Part shown: piece after piece, positions 1 through 11,879 of the stretch | Numbering within the stretch: position 1 is the stretch's first letter | Layout of the letters: each line of letters starts with the position of its first letter | NCBI GenBank assembly: GCA_024663395.1 | Contig: JANFAH010000060.1 | Span: 124,001 to 188,000, forward strand | DNA: 64,000 bases | Reading direction: 5' to 3' | Origin: Pisolithus tinctorius | Taxonomy: Eukaryota; Basidiomycota; Agaricomycetes; Boletales; Pisolithaceae | Program-made: the position numbers and the translations under genes | The notes under the pieces: model-generated | Seen by the model: the letters and a program-made list of their open reading frames with translations, nothing else | What the model was told of the DNA's origin: nothing | The model's database searches: none

Positions 1-1081
1 TCGCCTTCAATCAAAGAAGTGGGAAACGTCCGAAGGAGGTGGCCAGATTTAATGTCCCAGACCGCGATATTATTGCCTTCATCTTCAGGGGAAAAAAACT
101 CAGGTCCTTGGGGAAGGTTTGGAGGCACAGTTATGGGATCATGAGACCACGTAACAAGGTATTGCTCGCAGGGTGAAAAGTCCATCAACTTTACCAATGG
201 ATGGGCAAAGCGTTGCTGAGGTTCCCATGATGGACCACCCCACAGCCGGACACCTTGGCGAAAAAGTGTTGCGAAATATGTTCCCATAGGTGACCAGGAG
301 ACGTAAAGTTCAGTCCAGTTCTGCTCTATCGTGAGCAACAATACAGAATTGACAAAGTGACCGTGCCTTTTTGGAATAAGCCACCTCACATTGCGATGCT
401 TTTCCGTGCCAATGTATCTCGACGTCGTCGCCACGATAAGTGACATACTGATCTCGACCCAGTGGGTCGGCAAGCCAGGCTTTCAAGTGTTCCTGCGGCA
501 TGTAAACAGGCTGCTCGAGAATAGAGCGTGACGGCCAACCTTTGGGCGGTATTCCTCAACCTTTGGCTCGATGTACATTTCATCCATACTTGCAAATTGT
601 TCTATATCCGTAAATTTGTTCACGTAGAAAGTATGTCTGGCATCAAACGGATGCCCATTCATTGCATTGGCCGCGTGAGTGGCAGCATCTGCACTACCGA
701 GGTCCATGAATATGAACCTGTAACAGGCGTTCGGTGCGAAGGAGAATAGAAGCTGAGAATGTTTGCATACCCCTTGCTTTTTCCTGTGGAATCGTCCCAT
801 GGTACGAAAATATTATCTGGTTTGACCGCAGCCCCTTTCTTAGTAAATTCTTTGGAGATCTTCGCAATTAGCTTCTCTAATTTGGACTTATCGATCACTG
901 GTACACCATCTACAACGATGAGATTATCAAGGTTGTCGTCCAAGTCAACACGATATCTGCGGCCATAATATCGTCAATATCTCTTCTTTGAAAGGTTATC
1001 AGCAACTCACTTTGCCTCGATATCCGAGAAATCCAGTTCTGCTTCTATCCCATCGTACAAACCACTGTTTGGTACGGCCAT
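1..1081 (-). CDS. PRT1: eIF3 subunit b (PRT1), 5' part only
   Basis: Scaffold subunit of translation initiation factor eIF3, which acts on the 40S ribosome in the cytoplasm. The gene runs off the left edge, so only the amino half is present. The start at 1081 gives MAVPNSGLYDGIEAELDFSD, followed by an intron. The next exons encode an RRM with the family phrases IVVDGVPVIDKSKLEKL and FVPWDDSTGKSKGYA. A later exon carries NGHPFDARHTFYVNKFTDIE. The last visible part, read leftward to base 1, holds a beta-propeller-like stretch including EDEGNNIAVWDIKSG. At least three introns lie inside the window. It is divergent from the SLS1-like gene, with 174 bases between start codons. Identity is secure; inner exon borders are inferred. 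Confidence 0.9.
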
Positions 1082-1172
1082 GTTGCCTTGCTCAGCGCGC
1101 CCCTTGCAAGTAGTAGAAAATTTTGGCTACTACCAACGATTAGGACGGAGCTCAAACGCTTGGTCGGTGAAA

Positions 1173-1180
1173 TCACGTGA
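1173..1180. promoter_or_regulatory. TCACGTGA palindrome, eIF3b/SLS1-like shared promoter
   Basis: Exact 8-base palindrome with a CACGTG core. It lies 92 bases from the eIF3b start and 76 from the SLS1-like start at 1256. The core is the E-box bound by bHLH factors such as Cbf1. It is one of five exact copies in the window, all intergenic. The regulatory role is inferred. Confidence 0.4.
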
Positions 1181-1255
1181 CTCGCGCGGGACCGCACGAC
1201 AAGTCAATTGAAGATCAGAGGAAACAACATGCACCTTTGTGCTCGGCCATATTAC

Positions 1256-3855
1256 ATGGCTGCCCCGCTCCTACAACATTCCACAATACGCCGCTGTTTG
1301 TTTCCAAAATGTTACAAAAAGTTTCTATCCCAGGCGGTACTGGCTTCACCGTCCGCATCCACTGGTCAATGCGGGGGTGTCCAGCCAAACAACAGCGCGG
1401 CTCGCGTTACGCGACAACAGGAGGCCACACAGCCGGACACGCTTGCGAATAAAAGTTTCCTGGATTTCACAAAGGTCGAGAATTATCTTACATCCATTCG
1501 GTCCAGCGGTTCGCAGCCAACGATAGAGGACATAGAGGGCTTCCGGCCTTCTAGGCACTCACGTCCTGGTACGAAGAAATACGCAAACGAATACCGCGAT
1601 CTTCTTGGCACACTTTGTCGAGCGTTCAGCAAGGACCAGCTCCGCCACTTCACGGAACTGTATAAACTTGATCCGTGGTGGTCTCGTGCGAAGCGGAGGA
1701 AGGCGGAGTATGCGGAATCTATCATTGAGCGGGGTTGGGGCTGGCCGTCGCTAAAGGAATTAGAAGAAAGGCACGTAGACAGGACGGAGGTAATATCTAA
1801 GAGTTCGTTTCCGTCGGTATTTTTCTTGTCTGCCTCATTTAATGTCGCATGCAGGTTTTCCTATGACACCCAGCGAACTTTTTGTCGTTCTCGGGAAGGG
1901 TGGGTCGAATCAATACTTTCTCTGGTGGTCTTCTAATGTACCAGAAGACGGTGCTGATTTATTGCAACTTTCCATTCAATATAACGTACATATATCTTTG
2001 GTACCTGACCCGCTTGCTCTACATGTTGAGGGGCTACGTGGTGCTCTGAAGCAATTAACGGAACATATTGACATGTTGCGGAAGGTATGGTTTTCGGTTA
2101 GGTTCAATTGTGTGTTATATACCTCTGCTAGGACATCAAAGAAGAAATATTCGAACTTCCCACTCGACGGACGATCCCACAGGCTTCGATCCAATGCATA
2201 TCACGTCTGGCGGGTGCCTACGTAGAGAATTACGGCGACGGAGGCAAAGTACAGAGGATCCTGTCAACATTCATTTGTTCCTAATGGTCACCAGGTTAGA
2301 ATTTCTTCCCGCGAGGACGGTAGCATGAGGAATGCTCAACGGCTGGCTACCCGTGCATCTATAGAGGCGAGCTCGCTTTTTAAGCTAGTTCGGCCCTCAC
2401 TCATTTCCACCTTAGGAAGGATCCGATGCCCAGGTCAACGTGCTATGCTATGAGCTTCCCGACTCGAACAGTAGTTCTATGGTTCCCACAAGCATGCCAA
2501 ATTACTACTCTGCATACCCGTTTCTGAGTCCAAGCCCTTTTCCTTGGACAATGCGTACTGGCAGCGCCTTTCGAATTCGTCGCATTGCCGATTGGCTTGG
2601 GCTCAATAGCCAAGAAAATATCACCAAGGCAGGTGGATTGCTTAACAGTGAGGCGCGATTCAAGGACTTTACTGGGTAAGCAGAAGAATGACGTGCGGAA
2701 ACATTATTCATGTTCTCCTAGGAAGGAAATTGATCTCCGCGAAGCGGTATTGAATCTGCCGAATGGGGACGGCAGTAGTAATCACAGGCTCATCACAGCT
2801 TCGTACGTTGATATAGCTAATACATTGACCGACTGTTCAAGTCTGCCAGGTTGGGCCATCTTCTACTATCACCTGGCGAAGACTCCCGGGCCGGGAGCTT
2901 ACTTCCTCCACTAAGGGGACGCATGTCTCTTCGCAAGGTCTTGGGATGGTTTCAAACGGCTAGACCACCGATGGTTTTTGTTCCTAGGTAGGAGCGAAGT
3001 CGCCATGAGCTTGCGTTCATGATACTAAGCGTGTGGGTAGTGTTCCGCCATCGGCATTACCCGTGCCCCCCGCCAAGCGCCGTACATTTCATCGTTTGGT
3101 ATATAATACCTTGCCCTGTGGAAGTACACGTATGAGCGATCTCCTGCCTTCCTTAGTTATAAAAGTAGAAGCGGAGTGCTCGTCACATTCTTCAGGCGAG
3201 AACTCCCCTACTATCTCCTGTTCCGAACCGTCGGCTCCACAGTACTGGATAGGTCAGGAGGTATTGGTTAACTTGATGATTCCGGACCGGTGAGATTGTT
3301 CTGCTAGTATCATGCCATCTGACCGACTCCACTTCAGTCCCATGGATCTGCAATTTTCGGTCTTTGACCATCAGCCAATATCTGAGGAACAGCTTCCGGA
3401 CTTGAAAGACTATTTGATGAGGCTACGCGAATAGTGAGCTTTTTTGTCTTCCTTCTGATCTCGTCAGTCAAATTGTGTACAGTGCAACTCCCGGTGCAGG
3501 TGATCACAATCCACTATATCCACCAGCAACTTTCGATTTCAATGGGCGTACATTTCACCTTCACGATAACTGGAGTCTACATCGAAGTGTAGACTTCGTC
3601 GATTTACCCGCCCCATTTGGGGACGAAGGTAGTGCTTGCCCGAGAATGCGCGTCTTCCATGAGAAAATACTGGACCTTGAAGCCGGTCAGCAGTCGGAAT
3701 TGTGCCAGGTAAATTTCAAGGTACTCGTCTTCAAAAGTACTCACCGTTGCTAGCTGAAGTTGGACTCGAGCTCTGATTCGAGTTGGAGGAGTTTCCTTAC
3801 AGCATGTGATCAACTTACCGCACCCTTGTCACAGGCACGAAGCAAGGAGATTTGA
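1256..3855 (+). CDS. SLS1: SLS1-like mitochondrial inner-membrane regulator
   Basis: Probable member of the SLS family (yeast Sls1, which couples mitochondrial transcription and translation at the inner membrane). The start at 1256 gives a basic, acid-free amino end (MAAPLLQHSTIRRCLFPKCY) that suits import. In-frame ATGs at 1208 and 1229 are alternatives. Exon 1 contains DPWWSRAKRRKAEYAESIIE and WGWPSLKELE. After the intron comes TPSELFVVLGK joined to DGADLLQLSIQYNVHISL, then RTIPQASIQCISRLAGAYVE, which recall the family's KH-like repeats. Later exons carry LPGWAIFYYHLAKTPG and DFNGRTFHLHDNWSLH. I place the final exon after an intron at about 3712-3756, ending at the TGA at 3853-3855. The family call rests on remembered phrases, not a search. 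The 3' end faces SPB1 with only 87 bases between. Confidence 0.6.
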
Positions 3856-3942
3856 ATAGAATGCTTTAATAATTGTTTGACACTAATACACTCCATATAT
3901 CCATGCAAGCATATCATGACAGCAATATCAATGGAATATCCA

Positions 3943-6900
3943 CTAGCGACGTTTCCCTGTACTCTTTTCTCTTCGTTTCCGAGCTTTAACCTAGGGGAGG
4001 ATGTTGAGTTCGATTTCAGGTAGTCACGTCAAGACAAACCTCTTTTTTCATCCTGGCATCAACCATCGTATACCGACCCTTCACCCCTTTCGGTCGGCCT
4101 TTGACCCCTTTATAGCCACCCTTGGCAACAATGACTTTAACTGCCTTCCGTTTGGCTTTAGAAGCACCCTTCTTCATCAGTACTTCGATTTGCTTGGCCT
4201 TCTCACTTTCTGTCATGTCTACATTAGCATTGACAACTTCTGCCTTCTTCATGGCTTTCTCGAGTCGCCGAGCAGCACGCAATCTTTTCCGACCCTTGGC
4301 TTCCGCAATCTTTTTTATAGGACGAGCGTCCAGCGTACGTTGACGAGCTCTAAGGGCGGCCACAGCCTCTTTGGTGATAGGAATGTTGGGTTTATAATGT
4401 TTTACTTCGTCGTTGAGGAACCACGCTGGAAGCCCGTCCTTTGCGTTCAAGGAATATCGATTAAAACCATCATCGATCAGGCGAGTGGTGGTCGTTTTAC
4501 GATTTACCAGTTGCTGGGCAAGTGTGACCGCTTCCGCAGTATTGAGCCCATATTCTTCCGATTATTCAGTCCAAGGTTGAACATCAAGAAGACTCTGGGA
4601 ACATACCCTCAATATGAGCTCTGCGTTCATCTTCTGGATTTCCACTATGAACGTCCCATATCTCTGCATCGCTTTCTCCGTGGTCCCTTGGAGCAATTTC
4701 AATCTCCAAATCTTCTTCGTCTCCTGCCTGCAAAAAGCATTCAATATGATGACGAGGAGAATGGAAGCGGATTACCTTAAATTGAACACCTCCAGACCGA
4801 CTTTCAGCAGGTGATGATGACATATCGACGTCTTCGTCCACTTGTTCTCCATCAGCGTCATTTACCTTCGTGTCAATGTCCCTAAACATGTCTTGGCTGA
4901 ACCAAACTTGTGCAGCATGACTAGACGGGGGTGGAGGTTCACGGAGATTTGTAATGAGCTTGACCTTCTTGTTCGATGATGCACTCGCCAGTTCCTGCCG
5001 ACTGCGTTTTTGGCCAACATGGGGTTCTCCATCGGACTCCTCATCTGAAGAACTATCTTGGTCCATCTGCTTGCGTGCCGCCATCTCCTCCCAGCCACCT
5101 TCGTCGGAGTCGCCATCGCTGTTATCCCCAGCGCCGTTTTGGGCGCCACCCCACTCCTCTAGCACCCCGTTTTTCCTCTTGGTTTCCTTCAATTTGTGCT
5201 TGGTATCCCTCTCCTTCAACTTCTCTTGATACGCATCGTACATCCTGTCAAGCTCAGCCTCGAGAGCACTTAATTTCCTTTCTCTATCCTGATCCACATC
5301 CAGAACCTCATCTTCGGTATCCTCATGCCCCGATCCTTCCCCTTCTTCGTCTTCGTTGTCTTTAGGTAATTCCTCACTGTTAACGAATCGAACAACACCA
5401 CCGTGTCGGTTTAGCCCCTTCTCCGCACCGACCAAATCAAAAATATCTTCTTGGCCCATGTTCAGAGACATATCGTTCAGTTCTAAACCAATGTCCAAAG
5501 GAGCGGTCATTTGCAATTGCATTCGTTGCATAGTTCTTGCTTTAAGTTCGTTCGCCCGTCTCCGCTCCCGTTTAGCTTTCACGGAAGCTTCTGCTTTGAG
5601 ACGTTCCAACTGCGACATAATTCGCGTGAACCGTACCAACAGCCGATTCAAAAGTTCACACACCTCTTGTTGTATCTGTTGTTCCTCGTCCATAACTTCG
5701 GCTACTTCGACAGACTCCGTGAACTCCTCGGCGGGTTTCGCCTTTATATCCAGCCCAAGCTGAGGAAAGGGACAAGTAAGAGACAGAGATATCACAATAC
5801 ACACAACGTTACCTCCTCGCGGAGAGCTAACCGCCATTTTAGCAATGTCTTAAAGTCGCGTTTGCCAAGAACTTTGAGGTCGTCGCAATTGACCTTGACG
5901 TCTGGTGTCGTAATGCTGAGGCCTAGCCACCTGTGAAACTAAATAACAATTTACTGGTGAGGAAGAGAAAACCCACCCCTTTTCCTCTTCCGACTGGAAG
6001 ACTATTCTGTTTGCTAAGCCAAGCACGTTAACGGGTTCTGAACTTCGAATGAAGTCCCCTGCAGGAACTTGTCGGAATAGGGTGTAATCTCCATCATCAT
6101 ACCCTTCCCTCTTTCGACGTTTCTTCTCCGGCATAAAAACGTTTTCGTGGGCATTGTTGGCGGACGAACCCTTGTCCAAGCCAGAAGCGGCAGATGCACT
6201 GAGATCCTTGAACACATGCTTAGGGTCCAGAAATTTCGGGTCAACATGTCTCGGGGCTAAAAAGTCGTGGCAAACGACGAATATTTCGGCAGACACATTT
6301 CTTCACTGAACTATTAGAACAGTTCAGGTATACAACTGGAAGGTATACATACCTCGAGGAAGGTGGCTTTGTCGCTTCTACTTTTCCAAACAATTGTCCA
6401 AAGACCCACATAAGGTTGTTATAATCAGCACTGCGGAAAACTTTGGTTACGAATGTGCCCCCTCTTCTGAGAAATTCGACGGCCAGTTTAAGGCTCGTGA
6501 GGACAAGCTCCGACTGGCTATAGGCATCCTGAACCCAGGCGGTACCAACGTTCGGTGCTCCGTCGTGAAGGACAACATCAGCTTTCCAATCCTTTAGCTC
6601 ATTGCGAATGAAATTGCGACACTGAGTTGTAGTGATGTCGGCAGTAAACGTTACGACTCGCGGAATCGGTTTGATGGGCACCAAGTCCACACCTGGAACA
6701 AGCAGTCATTTAAGATGAAAGTGAAAGACACCACTGAACACACCAACGATAACGCTATTGGCTGGCATGTATTTACTAGCGACCTGCAGCCAGCCTCCTG
6801 GTGCAGCGCAGAGGTCGATGCAGCATCGTGCCGACTCGAGGAAGGCAAACTTTTTGTTGAGTTGGATGAGCTTGAAGGCAGAACGGGCACGATAGCCTTG

Positions 6901-7016
6901 TTCCCTGAACTTTGGTAAGTTTGTGGGTGACGGAAAAAGAAAGTGAGCACCTACTTGGCAAGCTTGTAATATTTGTCGAGACGCCCTTTTCCTGTTTTCT
7001 TTTGCGCTTTGCCCAT
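3943..7016 (-). CDS. SPB1: SPB1, AdoMet-dependent rRNA methyltransferase
   Basis: Nucleolar FtsJ-type 2'-O-methyltransferase of 27S pre-rRNA, needed for 60S assembly. The start at 7016 gives [20 protein letters not shown]. The FtsJ domain shows [13 protein letters not shown] (catalytic Lys), [16 protein letters not shown] (AdoMet loop), [10 protein letters not shown] (Asp) and [13 protein letters not shown] (second Lys). The middle is a long acidic and coiled region (4584-5837). The carboxyl part is the basic Spb1 domain, with [17 protein letters not shown] and repeated [21 protein letters not shown] final intron (about 3992-4038) separates a tiny last exon encoding [15 protein letters not shown], ending at the TAG at 3943-3945. 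Without that splice the protein would end CLDVTT. It is divergent from the DUF423 gene. Identity is very secure. Confidence 0.93.
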
Positions 7017-7250
7017 CGTAGTGCAAGTCGAGAGTGACAAGGTTATGTAATGACCTTGTTTGTACTTGCCCTTTCTGGTGTGGTACTCCTATCAACATGT
7101 TAAACTGCCTCACTTCCAAACTCATTGCTTGCATTATAGGCAGCAAACTGCTGCGAAACGAAATGCTCTTAGATATGGCTGACCATACATGGTGTATGAT
7201 AGGGTTGCAAAGAGTTTGGGTTTCTTTGGCCGCATCTACACTGAGAGCTG

Positions 7251-7258
7251 TCACGTGA
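7251..7258. promoter_or_regulatory. TCACGTGA palindrome, SPB1/DUF423 shared promoter
   Basis: Exact palindrome set in GTCACGTGAC. It is 71 bases upstream of the DUF423 start at 7329 and 235 from the SPB1 start. The spacing resembles the other divergent promoters in the window that carry the element. The function is inferred. Confidence 0.4.
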
Positions 7259-7328
7259 CCACCTTACCGGCAAAGGTTCAAGGGGCACTACTATATTGCA
7301 ACACGTTCCACCATTCAGCGCTTCGGCA

Positions 7329-7929
7329 ATGGTTTCGGAGAGCTCCCCATTGCTGTCACGTACAGTTCCTTCCCCATTTCTTCGGAGGTCTGGCGCAATT
7401 CTAGGTTGGTCTCGTTCTCAATCGACCCACTGTGATGTGCACTCTCTTTTGGTTTGCTGTTCTAGTGGCCACTGGAATGATTGTTGATGCATTCGGCACA
7501 CACACGTTGCGGCGTCGCCCTGGGATCACTGTCGACAATCTCAACGCATGGCGCACAGCGGCCAACTACGCGGTTTGCGAGTTTCCAGATCTCTCTGGGT
7601 GGTTGCTCATGCTTTGAGGCAAGATCATAAATGGGCTAGGCCTTTTGCTTGTATCCATGCATCCCAGATTCTCTACCCATCGCTTCGCTGGATATGCTAT
7701 CCTCGGGGGTAGCGCGGTGTTCTCTGGTAGCATCGTGGCCCTTGTTCTCTGGAAGAAGTATGCCTTGTTGCTATGGCTGAGCCGAGCTGATCCGCTCACG
7801 TTCTTCAGCATGAAATTCCTAGGTCCCATAACACCTCTTGGTGGCATAATGATGATTGCTGGGTAAGCGAGGACCAATTGCCCTGTGCTCGGGCTAACTT
7901 GCCACAGTTACGCCGCGTTGGCATTCTGA
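7329..7929 (+). CDS. DUF423 / TMEM256-family small membrane protein
   Basis: Small integral membrane protein of the DUF423 family (bacterial YgdD, animal TMEM256), whose function is unsettled. The start at 7329 (MVSESSPLLSRTVPSPFLRR) is the first ATG of the frame. Splicing at 7402-7454 joins GAIL to VATGMIVDAFGTHTLRRRPG. A 51-base intron then joins NLNAWRTAANYA to IINGLGLLLVSMHPRF, restoring the family core. Later come HRFAGYAILGGSAVFSGSI and LGPITPLGGIMMIAG. The last intron leaves a mini exon, YAALAF, ending at 7929. Several hydrophobic helices are visible. Family membership is clear from the Asn-Ala-Trp-Arg-Thr-Ala and Thr-Pro-Leu-Gly-Gly blocks. Confidence 0.85.
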
Positions 7930-8263
7930 CATGCATCTACACTGTCTTCGGAGTGGCTCAATGGGTATTAGTTAGCCTTGCATAATAATATTGTAAAGAA
8001 GTCTTCCTCACGTGACTGACGCGTCGAGGATGAGACGTGTCAACTCCGCTTAAAATTGACGACAATAAGCGGGTGTCCCTTCACACCGCCCTTTTCTGAA
8101 TCTCAAGTGTCCCCTCGCACTCTAATACGGTGTTCCGTCGATCTGATCGGTTTCTTTTCTTTCTTCTTGATTTTTTGTACTTCTAGTGAGTAAGTAGTGT
8201 CCCACCGATGGCAAGACAACTCGAGTCTGATTCGTCCTGGTATCAGCCCTGAGCCTACTCACC
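7930..8263. other. Gap between DUF423 gene and one-finger gene
   Basis: About 330 bases serving as the 3' region of the left gene and the promoter of the right one. It holds one exact TCACGTGA site at 8008-8015 and a T/C-rich run near 8147-8180 ahead of the start. No coding frame is supported. Confidence 0.5.
8008..8015. promoter_or_regulatory. TCACGTGA palindrome upstream of one-finger gene
   Basis: Exact copy of the palindrome in CCTCACGTGACTGACGCG, about 249 bases before the ATG at 8264. It is the copy furthest from a start codon. The regulatory role is inferred. Confidence 0.35.
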
Positions 8264-10272
8264 ATGTCTGAAGCGCCTGCATCCTCGAAAACCCCACTAG
8301 ACTTCTCACAAGCCAGTTGCGCCACATCCTTGCGCAACCTGAAACGACGACTCTCGTCTTCCGTTGACCCTGCGTTTTTCTCATCTGCCTCCTCTTTTAA
8401 CCCTAAGCCATATGTCCCAAACGTGGCGTCGTCGCATACGTTCAACGCACCGAAGTCGTTTCCGCCCACCCGCGGTCATTCATCAGCACACTTAGCACAG
8501 TCCATCCAGGTCATGGATCCCTCACCCTCAGATCCAAATGCTGTTTTCATTCATCCACCTTTCGCTGACTTCCCGAATTCCCACTTGTACCCTGAAGGGC
8601 TCTCCTATTCCTTGATGGCCGCCAACCCGGAATGGTTCTTAGATCAGAATGATTTCATCTCGTCGGTATCGATGAATCCCGGTGCCATCCCATATCCTCC
8701 TCAGCTTGAGCCGCCAAGAGGCTGGTGCCCAGCAAAGAAGAAAGACCTCAAAGCCCTGGGACCAGATGGTTGGCCAGATGGCGAGGAGCCACGGTTGCGG
8801 TGCACTTTTTGTAGGAGGACGTACGCGGGTGTCAATGCGAAGAGTATGTGGCGACGTCACGTATACGAGAAGCACAAGATTGCCATGTCAAACCGTCGTG
8901 ACAATCATGATCGTACACGCGGTCGCCGAGCCGCCCATAGTAAGAATTCCTGTTCCTTTCCTGCCATATCCTCTGACAGTCTCGAACAGAAGATCACCGC
9001 CAGGGAACATCCGACAAGGAGAACTTGTCAGATGACCCCCGGCGCGATGTCAAACCTCTGGAATTGTGCCCCACAAAGTCGAGGGCGCGGTCGCCTTTGA
9101 CCCCTTCTAAGACATTCTCTAGCAACTTTACTGGCGACCCTACAGCCGAACCGGAGACGGCCTCCATCCCTTCAACGCCCCTGATTGAGCAAGCGAAAAT
9201 TCCTCGAAGCGATCATCACCACGAAGGTGAACAAGTGCCTTCAAATGAAGTGCTTCGCACCGGCCCAGTGGAGCAAGGGGAAAGTCATTCACAACCGAAA
9301 CCTGAGGGGACGTTCCTGTCTCCTAAGACCACAAATTTTTTGGTCCCGTTTTCGCCTTACGATCCAACGTTGACACCATCGTTCCGACACTCTCCTCCAC
9401 GGCTCCCTTCGGACCAACCTTGGCGCTTCCCTAGTCCTAGCCATCCTCTCCACTCTAAAGCGAGAGAGATGTGTCTCAGCATGCTAGTTCGGGGTGGTGC
9501 TAGCCCAGTTGTCAAAGGTGACCCAACTGCCTGTTCGAGTTCCCCTAGCATGGGTCCCCCTAGCATCATCAATACACCGTGCAGCCTCGTGGAACGCAGA
9601 GCTCTGGGTGACATGGCACCAGTATTTATAGGAGGGAATTCTCCTGTGATATTTAGACCGTCTCCTCGACAACTATTTGCCGATGGACAGTCGCCAATCT
9701 CATCCTTCAACCATCTGGACTACCGTAAACGTCTTAATGACTCTCCCCTAGGGGGTGGTTTGCGACGTCGTTCGAACTTGCGGAAGAAATCTACCATGGC
9801 TTCTAGCCTTGACGTGCAGAACGGTTGGCTGTCCGATGCCTCACTATCATCTGCCGGCAGCATGACGGCGGGAAGCCCTGCACGCCTCACGCACGATGAT
9901 CCCTTTGGAAACCTCTATAAACCATTACTCCAGCCCAAAACAAACGATGGTATACACCAAAGGAGCCCTTCACCCTTGTCATCTGACGAAGCTGGAAGCC
10001 CAGTAGTACGGAAAACTCGACCGTCAGGAGTAGGTGAGCCAGAGCTGGAAGCGGGTGTTGTGGGACTCGGCATTGGGTTGATGGCCCCCTTTACGCTGTC
10101 CACTCTCCGAACGGCCAGTTCAGGATATGGCGAGGCTGACGAGCTGGAGGTAGAGAGATCACTGGCAGATGCACAGCGGCAACATTCCCAGGGCACCTGT
10201 GGCGAAGGCGGAGAAGACGAAGATCTGCCGCCCTTGAAAAGGCGGCGGAAAGCCACGGAGGATTCAACGTGA
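8264..10272 (+). CDS. Disordered protein with one C2H2-like finger, unknown function
   Basis: I do not recognise a named family. The start at 8264 has a good context (ACCATG). Exon 1 carries a single C2H2-like motif around residues 180-210, RCTFCRRTYAG then MWRRHVYEKHKIAM (Cys-X2-Cys, about 15 residues, His-X4-His). A basic stretch follows, RDNHDRTRGRRAAH. An intron of about 50 bases (8940 to about 8990) must use the acceptor after CTCGAACAG to stay in frame. Exon 2 is about 420 residues rich in Ser and Pro with many Ser-Pro and Thr-Pro sites, and a late basic patch, PLKRRRKA, near the end. This composition suggests a nuclear, phosphorylated regulator. That is inference, and DNA binding by one finger is unproven. 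Confidence 0.75.
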
Positions 10273-10645
10273 CTATTAGTATACTCTACCGCGACTGCGC
10301 GCACCCATGTATTCATAGTTTTGGTTCGTCACGTGGCGTTTTGTTTATGCCTGTTGTTGCGTGGGAAATCTTTCGAACAGATCACATGGCTGATTTTGGC
10401 AAGTCGTCACATCATATCAGGCTGGCATCAACCATTGTAGTACTGCCATTCCAACCTGGATTGAAACCAACTTTTTGTCGAATCTTTGGGTGTTCGTCTT
10501 GTGTAGATTCGAGAGAAGCGACTTGGCTTTGGAAATCCTAGTGTTTATCTAGTATTCTTCAACCTTGTTTACCTCCAGAATTGGTGGCGTCACCTAAATT
10601 CTCGCAATTCTCCGACTTGGAACCAGGCAATTGTGAACGACCAGG
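10273..10645. other. Gap upstream of RAC1
   Basis: About 370 bases between two genes on the same strand. It contains a near match to the window's promoter palindrome (TCACGTGG at 10329-10336). It should include the RAC1 promoter and the 3' end of the left gene. No coding frame is supported. Confidence 0.45.
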
Positions 10646-11619
10646 ATGCAAGCCATTAAATGTGCGTACTCGAGCAACCCGCTTCTCCTGTCGCTACCCA
10701 TTCATTCCTCCCCTCCAGGCGTTGTCGTAGGCGATGGTGCAGTCGGCAAGGCAAGTGCCCGACATGGGACACCTCGAAGCAGAGCAGCTTATCGTTGTCG
10801 TCCCTCAGACTTGTCTCCTCATATCATACACTACGAACGCTTTCCCCGTAAGCCTGAACAGTGGTTTTATCGAGTTTGCACAGCTAACATGAGGACGGCA
10901 GGGGGAATACATACCAACAGGTTGGTTTGTTTCGACCGACCTCGCGACACAAACCTCACATTTTTCCAACGACAGTATTCGATAACTACTCAGCAAATGT
11001 AATGGTCGACGGGAAGACAATATCTCTTGGATTGTGGGACACTGCTGGTCAGGAAGACTACGATCGACTCCGTCCACTTTCTTACCCCCAGACGGACGTT
11101 TTCTTGATCTGTTTCTCGTTGGTTAGTCCACCAAGCTATGAGAACGTGAGGACCAAGGTGCGCTCCCGTCTACTCAGCATCTTGAATTAGACATGTTGAC
11201 AACCCCGCTCAGTGGTGGCCGGAGATATCGCATCACGCTCCATCCACGTCTATAGTCCTAGTCGGGACCAAGCTCGATCTGCGCGAGGACCCTGCGACAA
11301 TCGAAAGATTGCGCGACCGGTGGGGGCTAAGAGTTCACTGACACTTGCATGATCACTTAACTATGCGACATAGGCGCATGCAACCTATCACCTACTCCCA
11401 AGGGGTTGCCATGGCTCGGGATATAGGAGCGGTAAAATACCTGGAGTGTTCCGCTCTGACGCAGAAGGGGCTGAAGACTGTTTTTGACGAAGCCATTCGT
11501 GCAGTTTGTGAGTGATGTTCTTGTTCATCGCGCCTCGACAGACCTAATGTTCCTCCCGAACTGCAGTAAACCCTCCCCCGAAGAAGGAAAAGCGCAGTCG
11601 TGGATGTATCATTGCGTGA
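10646..11619 (+). CDS. RAC1: Rac-type Rho GTPase
   Basis: Small GTPase of the Rac subfamily, controlling polarity, actin and hyphal growth at the plasma membrane. Spliced motifs: P-loop GDGAVGKT, switch [48 protein letters not shown]. The text after switch I ([16 protein letters not shown]) fits Rac rather than Cdc42. The 5' half is in tiny exons: 10646-10661, 10719-10750, 10809-10847, 10902-10920, then 10976 onward. The intron 10751-10808 starts with GC, not GT, inside the P-loop codon run (Lys|Thr). The tail is [12 protein letters not shown], a basic region plus a CAAX box ending in Ala. Neighbours are unrelated, but a RhoGEF lies 6 kb downstream. Identity is very secure. Confidence 0.94.
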
Positions 11620-11879
11620 TTGCGGACGCTGTTGGGCCCACTGCCCTCCGATTATGCGGATACATAGATTTCCTCCCCACGTCACACCCATTTATGCCTT
11701 GCTCACCGTTACGCCTTACGACCTGGATGCTATACTTGACTTTTAGGAATGAAGTTGATCTATGAGCCTGAGAGAATTGTACCATTGAGAATCGTGTGGA
11801 TGTGTTTGCCCTTGATCATACTCGTGCACACGTAGATAACATCTGCACTACCATTTACAAAGTGTCAACAGATCCGAAG

